Shown: piece after piece, positions 28,142-36,700 of the stretch
Position numbering within the stretch: position 1 is the first letter of the stretch
How the letters are laid out: every line of letters begins with the position of its first letter
DNA from: Chitinophagales bacterium
Lineage (GTDB): Bacteria; Bacteroidota; Bacteroidia; Chitinophagales; BACL12
Length of the DNA: 64,000 bases
Assembly: GCA_020636645.1 (NCBI GenBank)
Contig: JACJXO010000001.1
Span: 124,001 to 188,000 of the forward strand
Direction of reading: 5' to 3'
Notes under the pieces: generated by a model
Databases searched by the model: none
Seen by the model: the letters and a program-made list of their open reading frames with translations, nothing else
Told to the model about the DNA's origin: nothing
Translations under genes and position numbers: made by a program

Positions 28142-28322
28142 GTCCCGTACCGGTTGTATGAGCGGTGAGTGGTCTGGGGTGTGTGGTGCATTTATATTAC
28201 GAGGATCCTGAATTGATCTGGCAAAACCATTCACCATTCACTTCTCACCTCTCACTTTCAAGCATCTCATATGCAGGAACGGCCCCAAAAATTGGAGCCG
28301 TTCATTGATGACAACACCACTA

Positions 28323-29147
28323 TTACAACGGTAATTCAATTTCGAAACTGTCGCCGTCAACGGTGACGGTGGCGATATTATCACACTCGCCATCGCCGAA
28401 GTCGATCTCGCGGTCGGGGTGATCGGCGGTGGAGATGACACGGGTGCCGGATGTTGGCCATCGGCAGTCCAGTTCTCTGCGCAGCGGATCGGTGATGGTG
28501 GCAGTGAAATCGATGCCAAAGCGATTGGTGCCGGATTCCGTTCCGGAGATGAGATAGACATCATCCCACACGGGCAATCCTCCGGCGCCTTCTATCCATT
28601 CCCGTTCATGGTTGATGTTGGCATAGATATCTTCTCCTGAAGACAGGTGTACATGTCCGCCTTCCGTTACCACGGTGAACCAGATATTTCCGGCATCATT
28701 GGTGCCCATATTGGTAACGGTGCGGGTACCTTCCACCAGGTTGCCGTTCACGTAGTAATCTTCTGTAGTAGTGGTGATGACCGTACCTGCTTCGGGATAA
28801 GGACCTGTAAAGGTGGCGATGATCTTGCCCGAGCGTTCTACACCATAATATCCGGTGCAGCCAGTGCCGAAATCTATGGTCATGGTGTTGGGGAAGGTTC
28901 CTATCGGGGCAGAGAATGTCACTTCCGGACAATCGGCAGCGGTACGGAATACCTCTCCCGAACCATTGCTCAGCCCTGCGAAACCGTGGTTGCCAGCTTC
29001 CTGGTTGACGATGCTCTGGGTCTCATCCAGGGCATTGACAATGAGCCCGTTGTCTATGGCCACGAAGGATTCCTGCAGACGTTCCCGCCGGCAACCGCTG
29101 AGGGTGGCTATGGTCAGCATGGCCAGAAAAGCTGTTTCTTTGCGCAT
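28323..29147 (-). CDS. Lipoprotein of unknown function
   Basis: A 274-residue lipoprotein with signal peptide and lipobox 'ATLSGC'. The mature part is beta-rich, Thr/Gly-rich and Cys-poor ('TIDFGTGCTGYYGVERSGKIIATF', 'DFGDGECDNIATVTVDGDSFEIEL'). The pattern 'DFGTGCT...RSGKI' followed by 'IDFGDGECDN' is one I associate with Bacteroidota surface lipoproteins of unknown role. A near-symmetric GAACGGC...GCCGTTC hairpin lies at 28277-28303 after its stop but lacks a T-tract. The gene diverges from rpsF. Confidence 0.75.
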   Translation of the reverse strand: MRKETAFLAMLTIATLSGCRRERLQESFVAIDNGLIVNALDETQSIVNQEAGNHGFAGLSNGSGEVFRTAADCPEVTFSAPIGTFPNTMTIDFGTGCTGYYGVERSGKIIATFTGPYPEAGTVITTTTEDYYVNGNLVEGTRTVTNMGTNDAGNIWFTVVTEGGHVHLSSGEDIYANINHEREWIEGAGGLPVWDDVYLISGTESGTNRFGIDFTATITDPLRRELDCRWPTSGTRVISTADHPDREIDFGDGECDNIATVTVDGDSFEIELPL

Positions 29148-29230
29148 AGGGGTTGTTTTTTGCCTGTTTGGACGGTGTGGAAAGCCGGAAGTTTAAGCCG
29201 GGCAGTCCAAAAAATTCAGGTCGCCTGCTA

Positions 29231-29264
29231 TTTGGATTATTTCTGGCCTGTTTTGTAACTTTGC
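29231..29264 (+). promoter_or_regulatory. Promoter of rpsF-rpsR-rplI
   Basis: A -33 element TTTG (29231-29234) and a perfect -7 TAACTTTG (29256-29263) are spaced by 21 nt, ideal for the Bacteroidota sigma factor. The leader to the rpsF ATG is about 45 nt, GC-rich at its start. Confidence 0.75.
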
Positions 29265-29311
29265 AGCCCGTCCGGGCCGAAGTCCGGATTTTATATTGAT
29301 AACTGATAGCA

Positions 29312-29680
29312 ATGAACCAATACGAAACAGTGGTGGTGCTTACTCCGGTGCTCAGCGATGACGATGTCAAGCGCACCCTGGAAGGCTACAAGGAGCTGCT
29401 GAAGAACAACGGTGCCGAAATGGTACACGAAGAGCTCTGGGGTCTGAAGCAACTGGCCTACCCAATCAAGAAAAAGACCACCGGTATCTACTTCGTAATG
29501 GAGTATAAGGCCTCCGGTGAAGCAGTGGCAAAGATGGAAGTTCAGTTCAATCGTGATGAGCAGGTGCTTCGTTACCTGACCATCCGTCTGGACAAGTTCT
29601 CCGTTGATTATAACGAGCGCAAGCGCCGCGGCGAGATCGGCAAGAATCGCAAACCGGCAGAGGCCACTGAAAACGCATAA
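29312..29680 (+). CDS. rpsF: 30S ribosomal protein S6
   Basis: A 122-residue S6 that binds 16S rRNA with S18 in the platform. 'NQYETVVVLTPVLSDDDV' opens the ferredoxin-like fold, and 'LAYPIKKKTTGIYFVMEY' and 'LRYLTIRLDKFSVDYNE' follow, as in all S6 proteins. The C-terminal Lys/Arg-rich tail is typical of Bacteroidota. First gene of the rpsF-rpsR-rplI operon, with a textbook promoter at 29231-29264. Confidence 0.98.
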   Translation: MNQYETVVVLTPVLSDDDVKRTLEGYKELLKNNGAEMVHEELWGLKQLAYPIKKKTTGIYFVMEYKASGEAVAKMEVQFNRDEQVLRYLTIRLDKFSVDYNERKRRGEIGKNRKPAEATENA

Positions 29681-29682
29681 TC

Positions 29683-29949
29683 ATGGCACAGAATAAGAAT
29701 ATCCGTTTCCTGGCAGCCACCAAACTGGGTGTAACCCGCAAGAAGTACTGCCGTTTCAAGAAAAGTGGCATCCGCTACATCGACTACAAGAACCCGGATT
29801 TCCTGCTGAAGTTCGTGAACGAACAAGGCAAGATCCTCCCCCGCCGCCTCACCGGTAACTCGTTGAAATATCAGCGCCGTGTGTCTCAGGCCATCAAGCG
29901 GAGTCGCCAGCTGGCACTGATGCCTTATGTAACTGACCTGTTAAAGTAA
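29683..29949 (+). CDS. rpsR: 30S ribosomal protein S18
   Basis: An 88-residue S18, the partner of S6. It contains the conserved 'YIDYKNPDFLLKFVNEQGKILPRR' and 'QRRVSQAIKRSRQLALMPY' segments. The N-terminal 'KYCRFKKSGI' keeps one of the two Cys seen in some zinc-type S18 proteins. Two bases separate it from rpsF and four from rplI. Confidence 0.98.
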   Translation: MAQNKNIRFLAATKLGVTRKKYCRFKKSGIRYIDYKNPDFLLKFVNEQGKILPRRLTGNSLKYQRRVSQAIKRSRQLALMPYVTDLLK

Positions 29950-29953
29950 GATC

Positions 29954-30400
29954 ATGGAAGTCATTCTGTTAAAAGACGTAGAAAACCTGGGCGATGCGAA
30001 CGCTGTGGTGAAGGTGAAAGACGGTTACGGCCGTAATTTCCTGATCCCACGCGGGCTGGCAGTTGTTGCCAATGATGGTAATAAGCGCATGCTGGAAGAA
30101 CTCAAGCGCCAGACTTCTATCAAGGAAGCCAAAATGATGGCAGAGGTAGAAAAAATGGCCGGACAGTTCAAAGACAATGTCATTCGTGTAGGTGCCAAAG
30201 TGGGTCAGAACGACAAGATCTTTGGCAGCGTAACGAATGTGCAGCTTGCCGAAGCGATCCGTACCCAACTGGGTGTGCTGGTTGATCGTAAGAAGATCAG
30301 CATGGAAGAAGATGTTAAATCACTGGGTAATTACAGTGCCCATATTTCCCTCTCTGCCGAGAAGAAGGTAGAAGTGAAATTTGAGGTTGTGGAAGAATAA
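29954..30400 (+). CDS. rplI: 50S ribosomal protein L9
   Basis: A 148-residue L9 that binds 23S rRNA near the L1 stalk. The N-terminal domain 'MEVILLKDVENLGDANAVVKVKDGYGRNFLIP' and the C-terminal domain ('KIFGSVTNVQLAEAI') are joined by a long helix. It ends the S6 operon and is followed by an intrinsic terminator. Confidence 0.98.
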   Translation: MEVILLKDVENLGDANAVVKVKDGYGRNFLIPRGLAVVANDGNKRMLEELKRQTSIKEAKMMAEVEKMAGQFKDNVIRVGAKVGQNDKIFGSVTNVQLAEAIRTQLGVLVDRKKISMEEDVKSLGNYSAHISLSAEKKVEVKFEVVEE

Positions 30401-30423
30401 GGAAGAAGAAGCTTTTATAGCGG

Positions 30424-30454
30424 AACGGCTGCCTCCAAAGGGCAGCCGTTTTTT
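30424..30454 (+). terminator. Intrinsic terminator of the ribosomal operon
   Basis: The 10-bp stem AACGGCTGCC / GGCAGCCGTT is followed by T4, directly after rplI; it overlaps the very end of the convergent GxxExxY gene. Confidence 0.9.
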
Positions 30455-30839
30455 ATTCATCATAGCCCATGATAAGTCGCTTGATCCCTTGCTTTAGTTG
30501 TGGTGTATTGAAATTCAATAATAATCCAAGCCGATAACCACCCAACTTTAAATAAGTCAGAACCTGCGCAGTATAAAGATCATTCAAGCTTTCAACAGAT
30601 TTTATCTCCAGGACAAGCCTGTCCTCTACTAGAATATCAATTCTGTATCCACCATCAATTTTGATATCATCGTAAATCACCGGTAGGGGTACCTGACGCT
30701 TGACATAAAGTCCATTCAATTCAAGTTCGTACACCAGGCAGGTCTCATAAACTGATTCCAATAAACCCGGCCCTAATCTCTTGTGTACTTTAAACGCAGC
30801 ATTCAATGATCTATAAGATAATTGTTCGAGGGTAAGCAT
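30453..30839 (-). CDS. GxxExxY protein
   Basis: A 128-residue protein of the GxxExxY family (PD-(D/E)XK-like fold). The name motif is 'GPGLLESVYE' near residue 26, and the nuclease-like core 'YRIDILVEDRLVLEIKSVESL' keeps the D...ExK residues. Nuclease activity has been inferred for the family from its fold, but no target is known. The ATG at 30839 is preferred to a TTG two codons upstream. The AT-rich flank and nearby inverted repeats suit a mobile or repeat-associated gene. Confidence 0.88.
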   Translation of the reverse strand: MLTLEQLSYRSLNAAFKVHKRLGPGLLESVYETCLVYELELNGLYVKRQVPLPVIYDDIKIDGGYRIDILVEDRLVLEIKSVESLNDLYTAQVLTYLKLGGYRLGLLLNFNTPQLKQGIKRLIMGYDE

Positions 30840-30898
30840 GCTCAAACATATGATATTATTTTAATAATGTTATATAAACTATTAACACGATGACACTG

Positions 30899-30981
30899 GT
30901 AACTGCAAGCAGTTACAAACACAGAGATCGCAAAGGCCATACATTGAGTTCTCTGTGCCTCCTTTGTGCCTTTGTGTTAAG
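30899..30981. repeat. Inverted and direct short repeats beside the GxxExxY gene
   Basis: A perfect inverted repeat GTAACTGC-AA-GCAGTTAC at 30899-30916 is followed by the imperfect pair CACAGAG...CAAAGG (30920-30936) and CTCTGTGCCTCCTTTGTGCC (30951-30970), which repeats TTTGTGCCT. The ABC permease ends at 30997. Confidence 0.55.
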
Positions 30982-30996
30982 CCATTTGAAACCCGT

Positions 30997-32226
30997 TTAC
31001 TCGTATCTCAGCGCCTCGATAGGATCCAGTTTGGAGGCTTTGAGTGCGGGATAGTAACCAGCAGCGAGGCCGGTCACGAAGGTCAGGGCAAGACCGGCCA
31101 GCACCCATCCCCAGGGTATGAAGAAATTCACTTTGAAGAAACTGGCCACGCCGTTGCCGGTCAGCACACCCAGCAGGATGCCCACAGCACCACCAAAGAG
31201 GCAGATGACAATGGCTTCTGTGAGGAACTGTCGTTTGATGATCTGTCCGGTGGCACCGAGTGCCATGCTGATGCCTATCTCACGGGTGCGCTCATTCACC
31301 TGCACCAGCATGATGTTCATCAATCCGATGGCAGCCCCCAGCAAGGTGATGAGCCCGATGATGATGGCACCGAGGGTCACATAGGAAATGTTAGACAACA
31401 CCACTTCTATGATGCTGTCGCTCTTGAACACAGAAAAATCATTTCCTTCCCGCACGTCCAGCCTGCGCACCTGCCGCATGATGCCGGTTGCAGAACCAAT
31501 TGCCGGTTCCAGGTCATCGACCGTATTCACACCTACGGTTATGGTGTAGCTGTTCTCCTGTCCGGGAAACAAGGAACGTGAGGTGGACACAGGAATAAAG
31601 ACACGGTTATCGGACGACAGCATGCTGCTGCCCTTACTCTTCAGCACACCGATGACACGGAAGGCCTGATTCTGTATGCTCACACCTTTCCCCAGCGGGT
31701 CTTCTTCCCCGAATAATTTATGCAACACATCAGAACCGAGTATCACATAGCGGGTGGCAGATTCTATTTCGCCACCGGTGAACCATCGGCCGGACTCCAT
31801 TTCATAGCCCGCTACCGTCAGGTAATTCTCATCCACCGCCATCACCGAGACATTCGGGTTCGTCTCTTTCTCGCCTGCTTTCAGTTTCGCCCATCCATTA
31901 AAAGGCACATAGCTGATACTGACTATGGAAGGATATGCATAGCGATTGCGAAAATCTTCCGCCTGCCTGCGGGTGATCATCGGACTCGGCTCACGATCGC
32001 CGCCACCTTCTCCCCCATCTATCTGACCTTCATTGCGGATGCTGAAACTGTTGGCACCCAGGGTGGCAAAATTCCGGTTGATGCTGGACTTCAGCGCCTC
32101 AATGGAGGTCAGGATGCCCAGCAGCGCCATCAGACCGAATGCAATGATGCAGACGGTCAGAATAGTGCGTAGTAAATTGCCACGGATGGCTTTGGTGGCC
32201 AGCTTGATATTTTCCTGAAGATCCAT
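30997..32226 (-). CDS. MacB-like ABC transporter permease
   Basis: A 409-residue permease of the MacB/FtsX superfamily. The first transmembrane helix ('LTVCIIAFGLMALLGIL') is followed by a ~220-residue periplasmic MacB-type core with 'YVILGSDVLHKLFGEEDPLGKGVSI' and a C-terminal three-helix FtsX domain ('NIMLVQVNERTREIGISMALGAT'). No ATPase is encoded beside it, so the partner is elsewhere. The ATG at 32226 gives a normal N-terminus; the open frame upstream overlaps the aconitase promoter. It diverges from the aconitase gene with interleaved promoters. Confidence 0.9.
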   Translation of the reverse strand: MDLQENIKLATKAIRGNLLRTILTVCIIAFGLMALLGILTSIEALKSSINRNFATLGANSFSIRNEGQIDGGEGGGDREPSPMITRRQAEDFRNRYAYPSIVSISYVPFNGWAKLKAGEKETNPNVSVMAVDENYLTVAGYEMESGRWFTGGEIESATRYVILGSDVLHKLFGEEDPLGKGVSIQNQAFRVIGVLKSKGSSMLSSDNRVFIPVSTSRSLFPGQENSYTITVGVNTVDDLEPAIGSATGIMRQVRRLDVREGNDFSVFKSDSIIEVVLSNISYVTLGAIIIGLITLLGAAIGLMNIMLVQVNERTREIGISMALGATGQIIKRQFLTEAIVICLFGGAVGILLGVLTGNGVASFFKVNFFIPWGWVLAGLALTFVTGLAAGYYPALKASKLDPIEALRYE

Positions 32227-32255
32227 TGCTAATTGCTGTAAAAATAACGGTAAAT

Positions 32256-32263
32256 CAAACTTA
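32256..32263 (-). promoter_or_regulatory. -7 promoter element of the ABC permease
   Basis: The minus strand reads TAAGTTTG, matching TAnnTTTG, 29 nt before the ATG at 32226. Only 17 bases separate it from the -7 box of the divergent aconitase promoter. Confidence 0.6.
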
Positions 32264-32280
32264 ACCCGCCCTCTTATTGT

Positions 32281-32289
32281 TAACTTTGC
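32281..32289 (+). promoter_or_regulatory. -7 promoter element of aconitase
   Basis: TAACTTTGC matches TAnnTTTG and ends 34 nt before the aconitase ATG. No good -33 TTTG is visible at the usual spacing. The box lies back to back with the permease promoter. Confidence 0.6.
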
Positions 32290-32323
32290 AGTCGCTTTTG
32301 TTAAAAATAACCCCAATATCAGC

Positions 32324-34576
32324 ATGGTATTTGACCTACAGATGATCAGCGGCGTATATGACCGCTACGAAGCTCGTGTGAACGCTGCCCGTCAGCTCCT
32401 CAACCGCCCCCTCACCCTGACCGAAAAGATCCTGTACACCCACCTCTCAGAAGGCATGCCTTCAGCAGCCTATGAACGCGGACAGGCCTATGTCAATTTC
32501 GATCCGGACCGCGTGGCCATGCAGGATGCTACAGCACAAATGGCGCTGCTGCAGTTCATGAGTGCAGGAAAAGCCAAAGTAGCAGTTCCCAGTACGGTGC
32601 ATTGTGATCACCTGATCCAGGCTAAGACAGGAGCTGATACGGACCTGGCCACAGCGCTGGATACCAATAAGGAAGTTTTTGATTTTCTCGCTTCTGTGAG
32701 TAAGAAATATGGCATCGGTTTCTGGAAACCCGGTGCGGGTATCATCCACCAGGTAGTACTGGAGAACTATGCTTTTCCGGGCGGTATGATGATCGGTACC
32801 GACAGCCATACCGTGAATGCCGGTGGTCTGGGAATGGTAGCTATCGGTGTGGGTGGTGCGGATGCTGTGGATGTGATGGCCGGATTCCCCTGGGAACTGA
32901 AGATGCCAAAACTGATCGGTGTGAAGCTGACCGGTAAAATGAACGGCTGGACCAGTGCTAAAGATGTTATTCTGAAAGTGGCGGGTATCCTGACCGTAAA
33001 AGGCGGAACAGGTGCCATCGTGGAATATTTTGGTGAAGGTGCTGAAAACATCAGCTGCACCGGAAAGGGCACCATCTGTAATATGGGTGCTGAGATCGGT
33101 GCCACCACTTCTGTTTTTGGATACGATGACAGCATGCGCCGATACCTCCGTGCCACCGGCCGCGAAGAAGTGGTGCAACTGGCAGATAAAGTTGCTGCTC
33201 ACCTCAATGGTGATGCCGAAGTGTATGCCAACCCGGAAAAATATTTCGACCAGGTGATCGAGATCGACCTGAGCGAACTGGAACCGCATGTGAATGGTCC
33301 GTTCACTCCGGATCTGGCCTGGCCTATCAGCAAACTGAAGGATGCGGTTCAGGTGAATGGCTGGCCTGCCACCCTGGAAGTAGGACTGATCGGTTCCTGC
33401 ACCAACTCTTCCTATGAAGACCTGACCCGTGCCGCCTCTGTGGCCCGTCAGGCTGCCAGCAAGAAACTGAAAGTGAAGAGCGAATACACCATCACACCGG
33501 GTTCTGAGCAGGTGCGTTTTACCGTTGAACGCGATGGGCTGCTGAACGATTTTGAACAGATAGGTGGTGTGGTGCTTGCCAATGCCTGCGGACCCTGTAT
33601 CGGTCAGTGGGCACGTCATACCAGCGATCCCGATAAGAAGAATACCATCATCACTTCCTTCAACCGAAACTTTGCCAAGCGCAATGACGGTAATCCGAAC
33701 ACCCACGCATTCGTGGCTAGTCCGGAGATCGTGACCGCTCTTGCCATTGCCGGTGATATCACCTTCAACCCCATCACCGATAAACTGATGAACGAAGAAG
33801 GTGTGGAGGTCATGCTGGATGAGCCTACAGGTATCGAATTACCGGAAATGGGATTTGCAGTGGAAGACGCCGGCTATGTAGCTCCGGCCGAAGATGGTTC
33901 CGGTGTGAATGTGGTCATCGCTCCTGACAGCAACCGCCTGCAGAAACTCGAACCATTCAAAGCCTGGGAAGGCACTGACCTGACCGGACTCCGGTTGCTG
34001 ATCAAAGCCAAAGGCAAGTGTACTACAGACCATATCTCCATGGCAGGTCCGTGGCTGAAGTTCCGTGGTCACCTCGATAATATCTCCAACAACATGCTCA
34101 TTGGTGCGGTCAACTTCTTCAATGAACAGACCGACAATGTGAAGAACCAGCTGACCGGCGAATACGGTCCTGTACCTGCCACCCAACGTGCCTATAAAGC
34201 AGCCGGCATCGGCTCCATTGTAGTGGGCGATGAGAATTACGGTGAAGGCTCTTCACGCGAACATGCTGCCATGGAACCACGTCATCTGGGTGTTCGTGCC
34301 ATCCTGGTGAAGTCATTCGCCCGGATCCACGAGACCAACCTGAAGAAGCAGGGTATGCTGGCACTGACCTTTGCCGATAAGAACGATTACGACAAGGTGC
34401 AAGAAGATGACAGCATCGACATTGTGGGACTGACAGATTTTGCTCCCGGCAAACCACTCACAGTGGTTTTGCATCATGCCGATGGTTCATCTGACAGCAT
34501 AACGGTCAACCACACTTACAATGCACAGCAGATAGGTTGGTTCAAGGCAGGTTCAGCACTGAACCTGATCGACTGA
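32324..34576 (+). CDS. acn: Aconitate hydratase
   Basis: Interconverts citrate and isocitrate in the TCA cycle. The 750-residue enzyme is of the mitochondrial-type branch. The [4Fe-4S] cluster ligands are C359 in 'GSCTNSSYEDL' and C422/C425 in 'ANACGPCIGQW', and the C-terminal swivel domain shows 'SSREHAAMEPRHLG', which carries the substrate-binding Ser/Arg. It is monocistronic by position, diverges from the permease and converges with the PqqB-like operon. Confidence 0.96.
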   Translation: MVFDLQMISGVYDRYEARVNAARQLLNRPLTLTEKILYTHLSEGMPSAAYERGQAYVNFDPDRVAMQDATAQMALLQFMSAGKAKVAVPSTVHCDHLIQAKTGADTDLATALDTNKEVFDFLASVSKKYGIGFWKPGAGIIHQVVLENYAFPGGMMIGTDSHTVNAGGLGMVAIGVGGADAVDVMAGFPWELKMPKLIGVKLTGKMNGWTSAKDVILKVAGILTVKGGTGAIVEYFGEGAENISCTGKGTICNMGAEIGATTSVFGYDDSMRRYLRATGREEVVQLADKVAAHLNGDAEVYANPEKYFDQVIEIDLSELEPHVNGPFTPDLAWPISKLKDAVQVNGWPATLEVGLIGSCTNSSYEDLTRAASVARQAASKKLKVKSEYTITPGSEQVRFTVERDGLLNDFEQIGGVVLANACGPCIGQWARHTSDPDKKNTIITSFNRNFAKRNDGNPNTHAFVASPEIVTALAIAGDITFNPITDKLMNEEGVEVMLDEPTGIELPEMGFAVEDAGYVAPAEDGSGVNVVIAPDSNRLQKLEPFKAWEGTDLTGLRLLIKAKGKCTTDHISMAGPWLKFRGHLDNISNNMLIGAVNFFNEQTDNVKNQLTGEYGPVPATQRAYKAAGIGSIVVGDENYGEGSSREHAAMEPRHLGVRAILVKSFARIHETNLKKQGMLALTFADKNDYDKVQEDDSIDIVGLTDFAPGKPLTVVLHHADGSSDSITVNHTYNAQQIGWFKAGSALNLID

Positions 34577-34618
34577 TAGCACTGTATAAAGCTGGAAACA
34601 CAGGATATGTGTGCCCGG

Positions 34619-35536
34619 TTACAGTTCAAACACATCTCCCATCCGGGCGATGTGGTATCCGGCTTGCAATACCTCTTTACTTGCATCGCTTTCCGGGTCC
34701 AGCATGGGGTTGGTGTGATTCATATGTATGAACCAGATCTTGTTTCTGTCGGCCTCGGGAAGTTCTTTGAATAAGGCCATGGTTTCCACAACAAAAGGGT
34801 GTGGTATCTCACCCATATCACGGGGGATCTCTCCGTCTGCAAAAAAGCTCGCATCCAGCAGCGCATAATCCACTTCTTTCACCAGTTCCCGGATGTCTGT
34901 TTCCCAGCGATACCATTTATCGATATCCGGAATGAACAACAAGGTCTTCTCTTTCCCTTTGATGTAATAACCTACGGTCTCAGAGAACTCATCGCGGTGC
35001 GGCACGAGTATGGGAGTGATCTGCAGGCTGCCCGACAGCTTTGTTTTTTTTCCCGCATTCAGCTGATGCAATTTGATGTTGTGCAGGCCCACCAGTTGCG
35101 ACCAGGGACCGTTCAGTTCCAGAAAAACTTTCATCCGTGCCATGGCATAGACCTGAACATTCCGTGTACCCAATCCCTCCCTCCCCAGGTACATCAGTCC
35201 GGTATAGTGGCCTATGTGCGCATGTGTCAGAAAAATGGCATCGGGCAGCACAGCATGTTCAAATGTCAACCGGCTGTGCAGGAATTCCATTTGTTCCGGC
35301 AGATTCGGGGTAGCTTCTATCAGATAGGTCTTTTCATTTGCCTCATCCACTACCCCCAGAGATACCACCTTCCTGGATGCATCGGGCTGCAACCACAGAC
35401 CAGCACAACAGGCCTTCTCACAACCGGGATGGGGCGAGCCTGCATCCTGTACGTTACCCAGCACGATGACCTGCGTATTTTGCCCGGAAGAAACACAGAC
35501 CAAAAACCAAAAACCAATGACCAATAACCCTTTCAT
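34619..35536 (-). CDS. Exported PqqB-like MBL-fold hydrolase
   Basis: A 305-residue metallo-beta-lactamase-fold protein with an N-terminal signal sequence ('VIGFWFLVCVSSGQ'). The metal motif is 'LTHAHIGHYTGL' (HxHxxH), preceded by the CxxCC-like 'GCEKACCAGLWLQP' seen in PqqB relatives; the later 'FIPDIDKW' and 'WFIHMNHTNP' give the remaining ligands. PqqB proper hydroxylates tyrosine in PQQ synthesis, but no other pqq gene is present and this copy is exported. It overlaps the preceding PLP-enzyme gene by four bases. Role unclear. Confidence 0.8.
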   Translation of the reverse strand: MKGLLVIGFWFLVCVSSGQNTQVIVLGNVQDAGSPHPGCEKACCAGLWLQPDASRKVVSLGVVDEANEKTYLIEATPNLPEQMEFLHSRLTFEHAVLPDAIFLTHAHIGHYTGLMYLGREGLGTRNVQVYAMARMKVFLELNGPWSQLVGLHNIKLHQLNAGKKTKLSGSLQITPILVPHRDEFSETVGYYIKGKEKTLLFIPDIDKWYRWETDIRELVKEVDYALLDASFFADGEIPRDMGEIPHPFVVETMALFKELPEADRNKIWFIHMNHTNPMLDPESDASKEVLQAGYHIARMGDVFEL

Positions 35537-36699
35537 TCCTTCATCTTGTCAAATGCCTGTTGTAGATCATTTATGAGGTAATCAGGTTCTTCCAGTCCGC
35601 AGTATAATCGTACATATCGGTGTTCCTGATCATCACCATTAAATTCAGCTTTGGGAATTCCGGCGCATTTGGGAATCACCAGACTTTCATGTCCGCCCCA
35701 GCTCACTGCCATCATAATGTGCTGCAGACTTTCGCAAAAGCGCACAATGTTTTCTCTTTCTCTGGTGGCCAGCACCATGGTCATCAACCCTGCCCCACCC
35801 CGCATTTGTTGCTTAGCCAGTTCATATTGCGGAAAGGACGGATGCAGTGGAAAGATGATGCGTTCCACTTCGGGTCTTTGCAAAAGAAACTGAATGACCT
35901 TTTCTGTGGTGTGGTGTATCCTCTCCAGCCTGGCAGGCAGGGTGCGCAGTCCGCGGATGAGCATCCATGCATTAAAAGGTTGTATGCCACTGCCCAGGGT
36001 CATGAGTTCGCTGTCGAAGATCTTTCTGATGGCCGCACCGGAGCCAGACAATACGCCACCTAAAGTATCGCTGTGTCCGCCAATATATTTAGTGGCGGTC
36101 TGCATGGCCATATCAATGCCCATCTCTATTGGTCGTTGATACAATGGTGTACAGTAGCTGTTATCGATCAGCGTGGTGATCTGATGTTTCTTCGCCAGTG
36201 CCGCTACTTCAGCGATGGGTTGCAGGGCGAAATCCCAGCTGTTGGGCGATTCCAGGTAGAAGAAGGTAGTGTTTGGGCGGATGGCTTCTTCCCAGTTGGC
36301 GATCTCTCTGCCATCAATGTAACTCACTTCAACCCCATACCGTTTGAGGATGTTATCGAACAACTTTGACACCCAGGTATAGGGGTTGCGCACACAGACC
36401 GCATGGTCGCCGGCCTTCATGTGAGACAACACTGCTGCGGTGGTAGCTGCAGCACCATTGTTGAATACCAGGCAGTCTTCTGCTCCGTCAAGTGCAGCCA
36501 GTTTCTTTCTGAGTATATCTACGGTCGGGTTGTTGCCACGGCTGTACAGGAATACATCAAACTCGTTCTCAAATGCATTTGCCAGTGCATCGACGGTCTT
36601 ATAAGCGAAGTTGCTGGTCTGGTAAATAGGAGGTGACACCGCATTGAAATACAACTCGCGGTCTTCGCCCAGTTCATTGATGATCTGACTGATGTCCAT
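35533..36699 (-). CDS. Cys/Met-metabolism PLP-dependent enzyme (cystathionine gamma-synthase/lyase family)
   Basis: A 388-residue fold-type I PLP enzyme. The cofactor Lys lies in 'QTATKYIGGHSDTLGG', with upstream 'YSRGNNPTVDILRKKLAALDGAE' and 'FLESPNSWDF'-like 'FYLESPNSW'. Members act as cystathionine gamma-synthase, gamma- or beta-lyase, or methionine gamma-lyase, and sequence alone does not decide. The start at 36699 lies one base after the permease stop, so it is co-transcribed with the amino-acid permease and the PqqB-like gene. A longer frame upstream runs into the permease. Confidence 0.9.
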   Translation of the reverse strand: MDISQIINELGEDRELYFNAVSPPIYQTSNFAYKTVDALANAFENEFDVFLYSRGNNPTVDILRKKLAALDGAEDCLVFNNGAAATTAAVLSHMKAGDHAVCVRNPYTWVSKLFDNILKRYGVEVSYIDGREIANWEEAIRPNTTFFYLESPNSWDFALQPIAEVAALAKKHQITTLIDNSYCTPLYQRPIEMGIDMAMQTATKYIGGHSDTLGGVLSGSGAAIRKIFDSELMTLGSGIQPFNAWMLIRGLRTLPARLERIHHTTEKVIQFLLQRPEVERIIFPLHPSFPQYELAKQQMRGGAGLMTMVLATRERENIVRFCESLQHIMMAVSWGGHESLVIPKCAGIPKAEFNGDDQEHRYVRLYCGLEEPDYLINDLQQAFDKMKE

Positions 36700-36700
36700 A

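Noticed and set aside
28277..28303. Hairpin after the lipoprotein gene as a terminator
   Set aside because: The stem is good, but no T-tract follows on either strand, so it is only mentioned with the gene.
32462..33706. Long open frame (about 414 codons) opposite aconitase
   Set aside because: Antisense to a strongly conserved gene; the product is Cys/His-rich by codon mirroring and resembles nothing.
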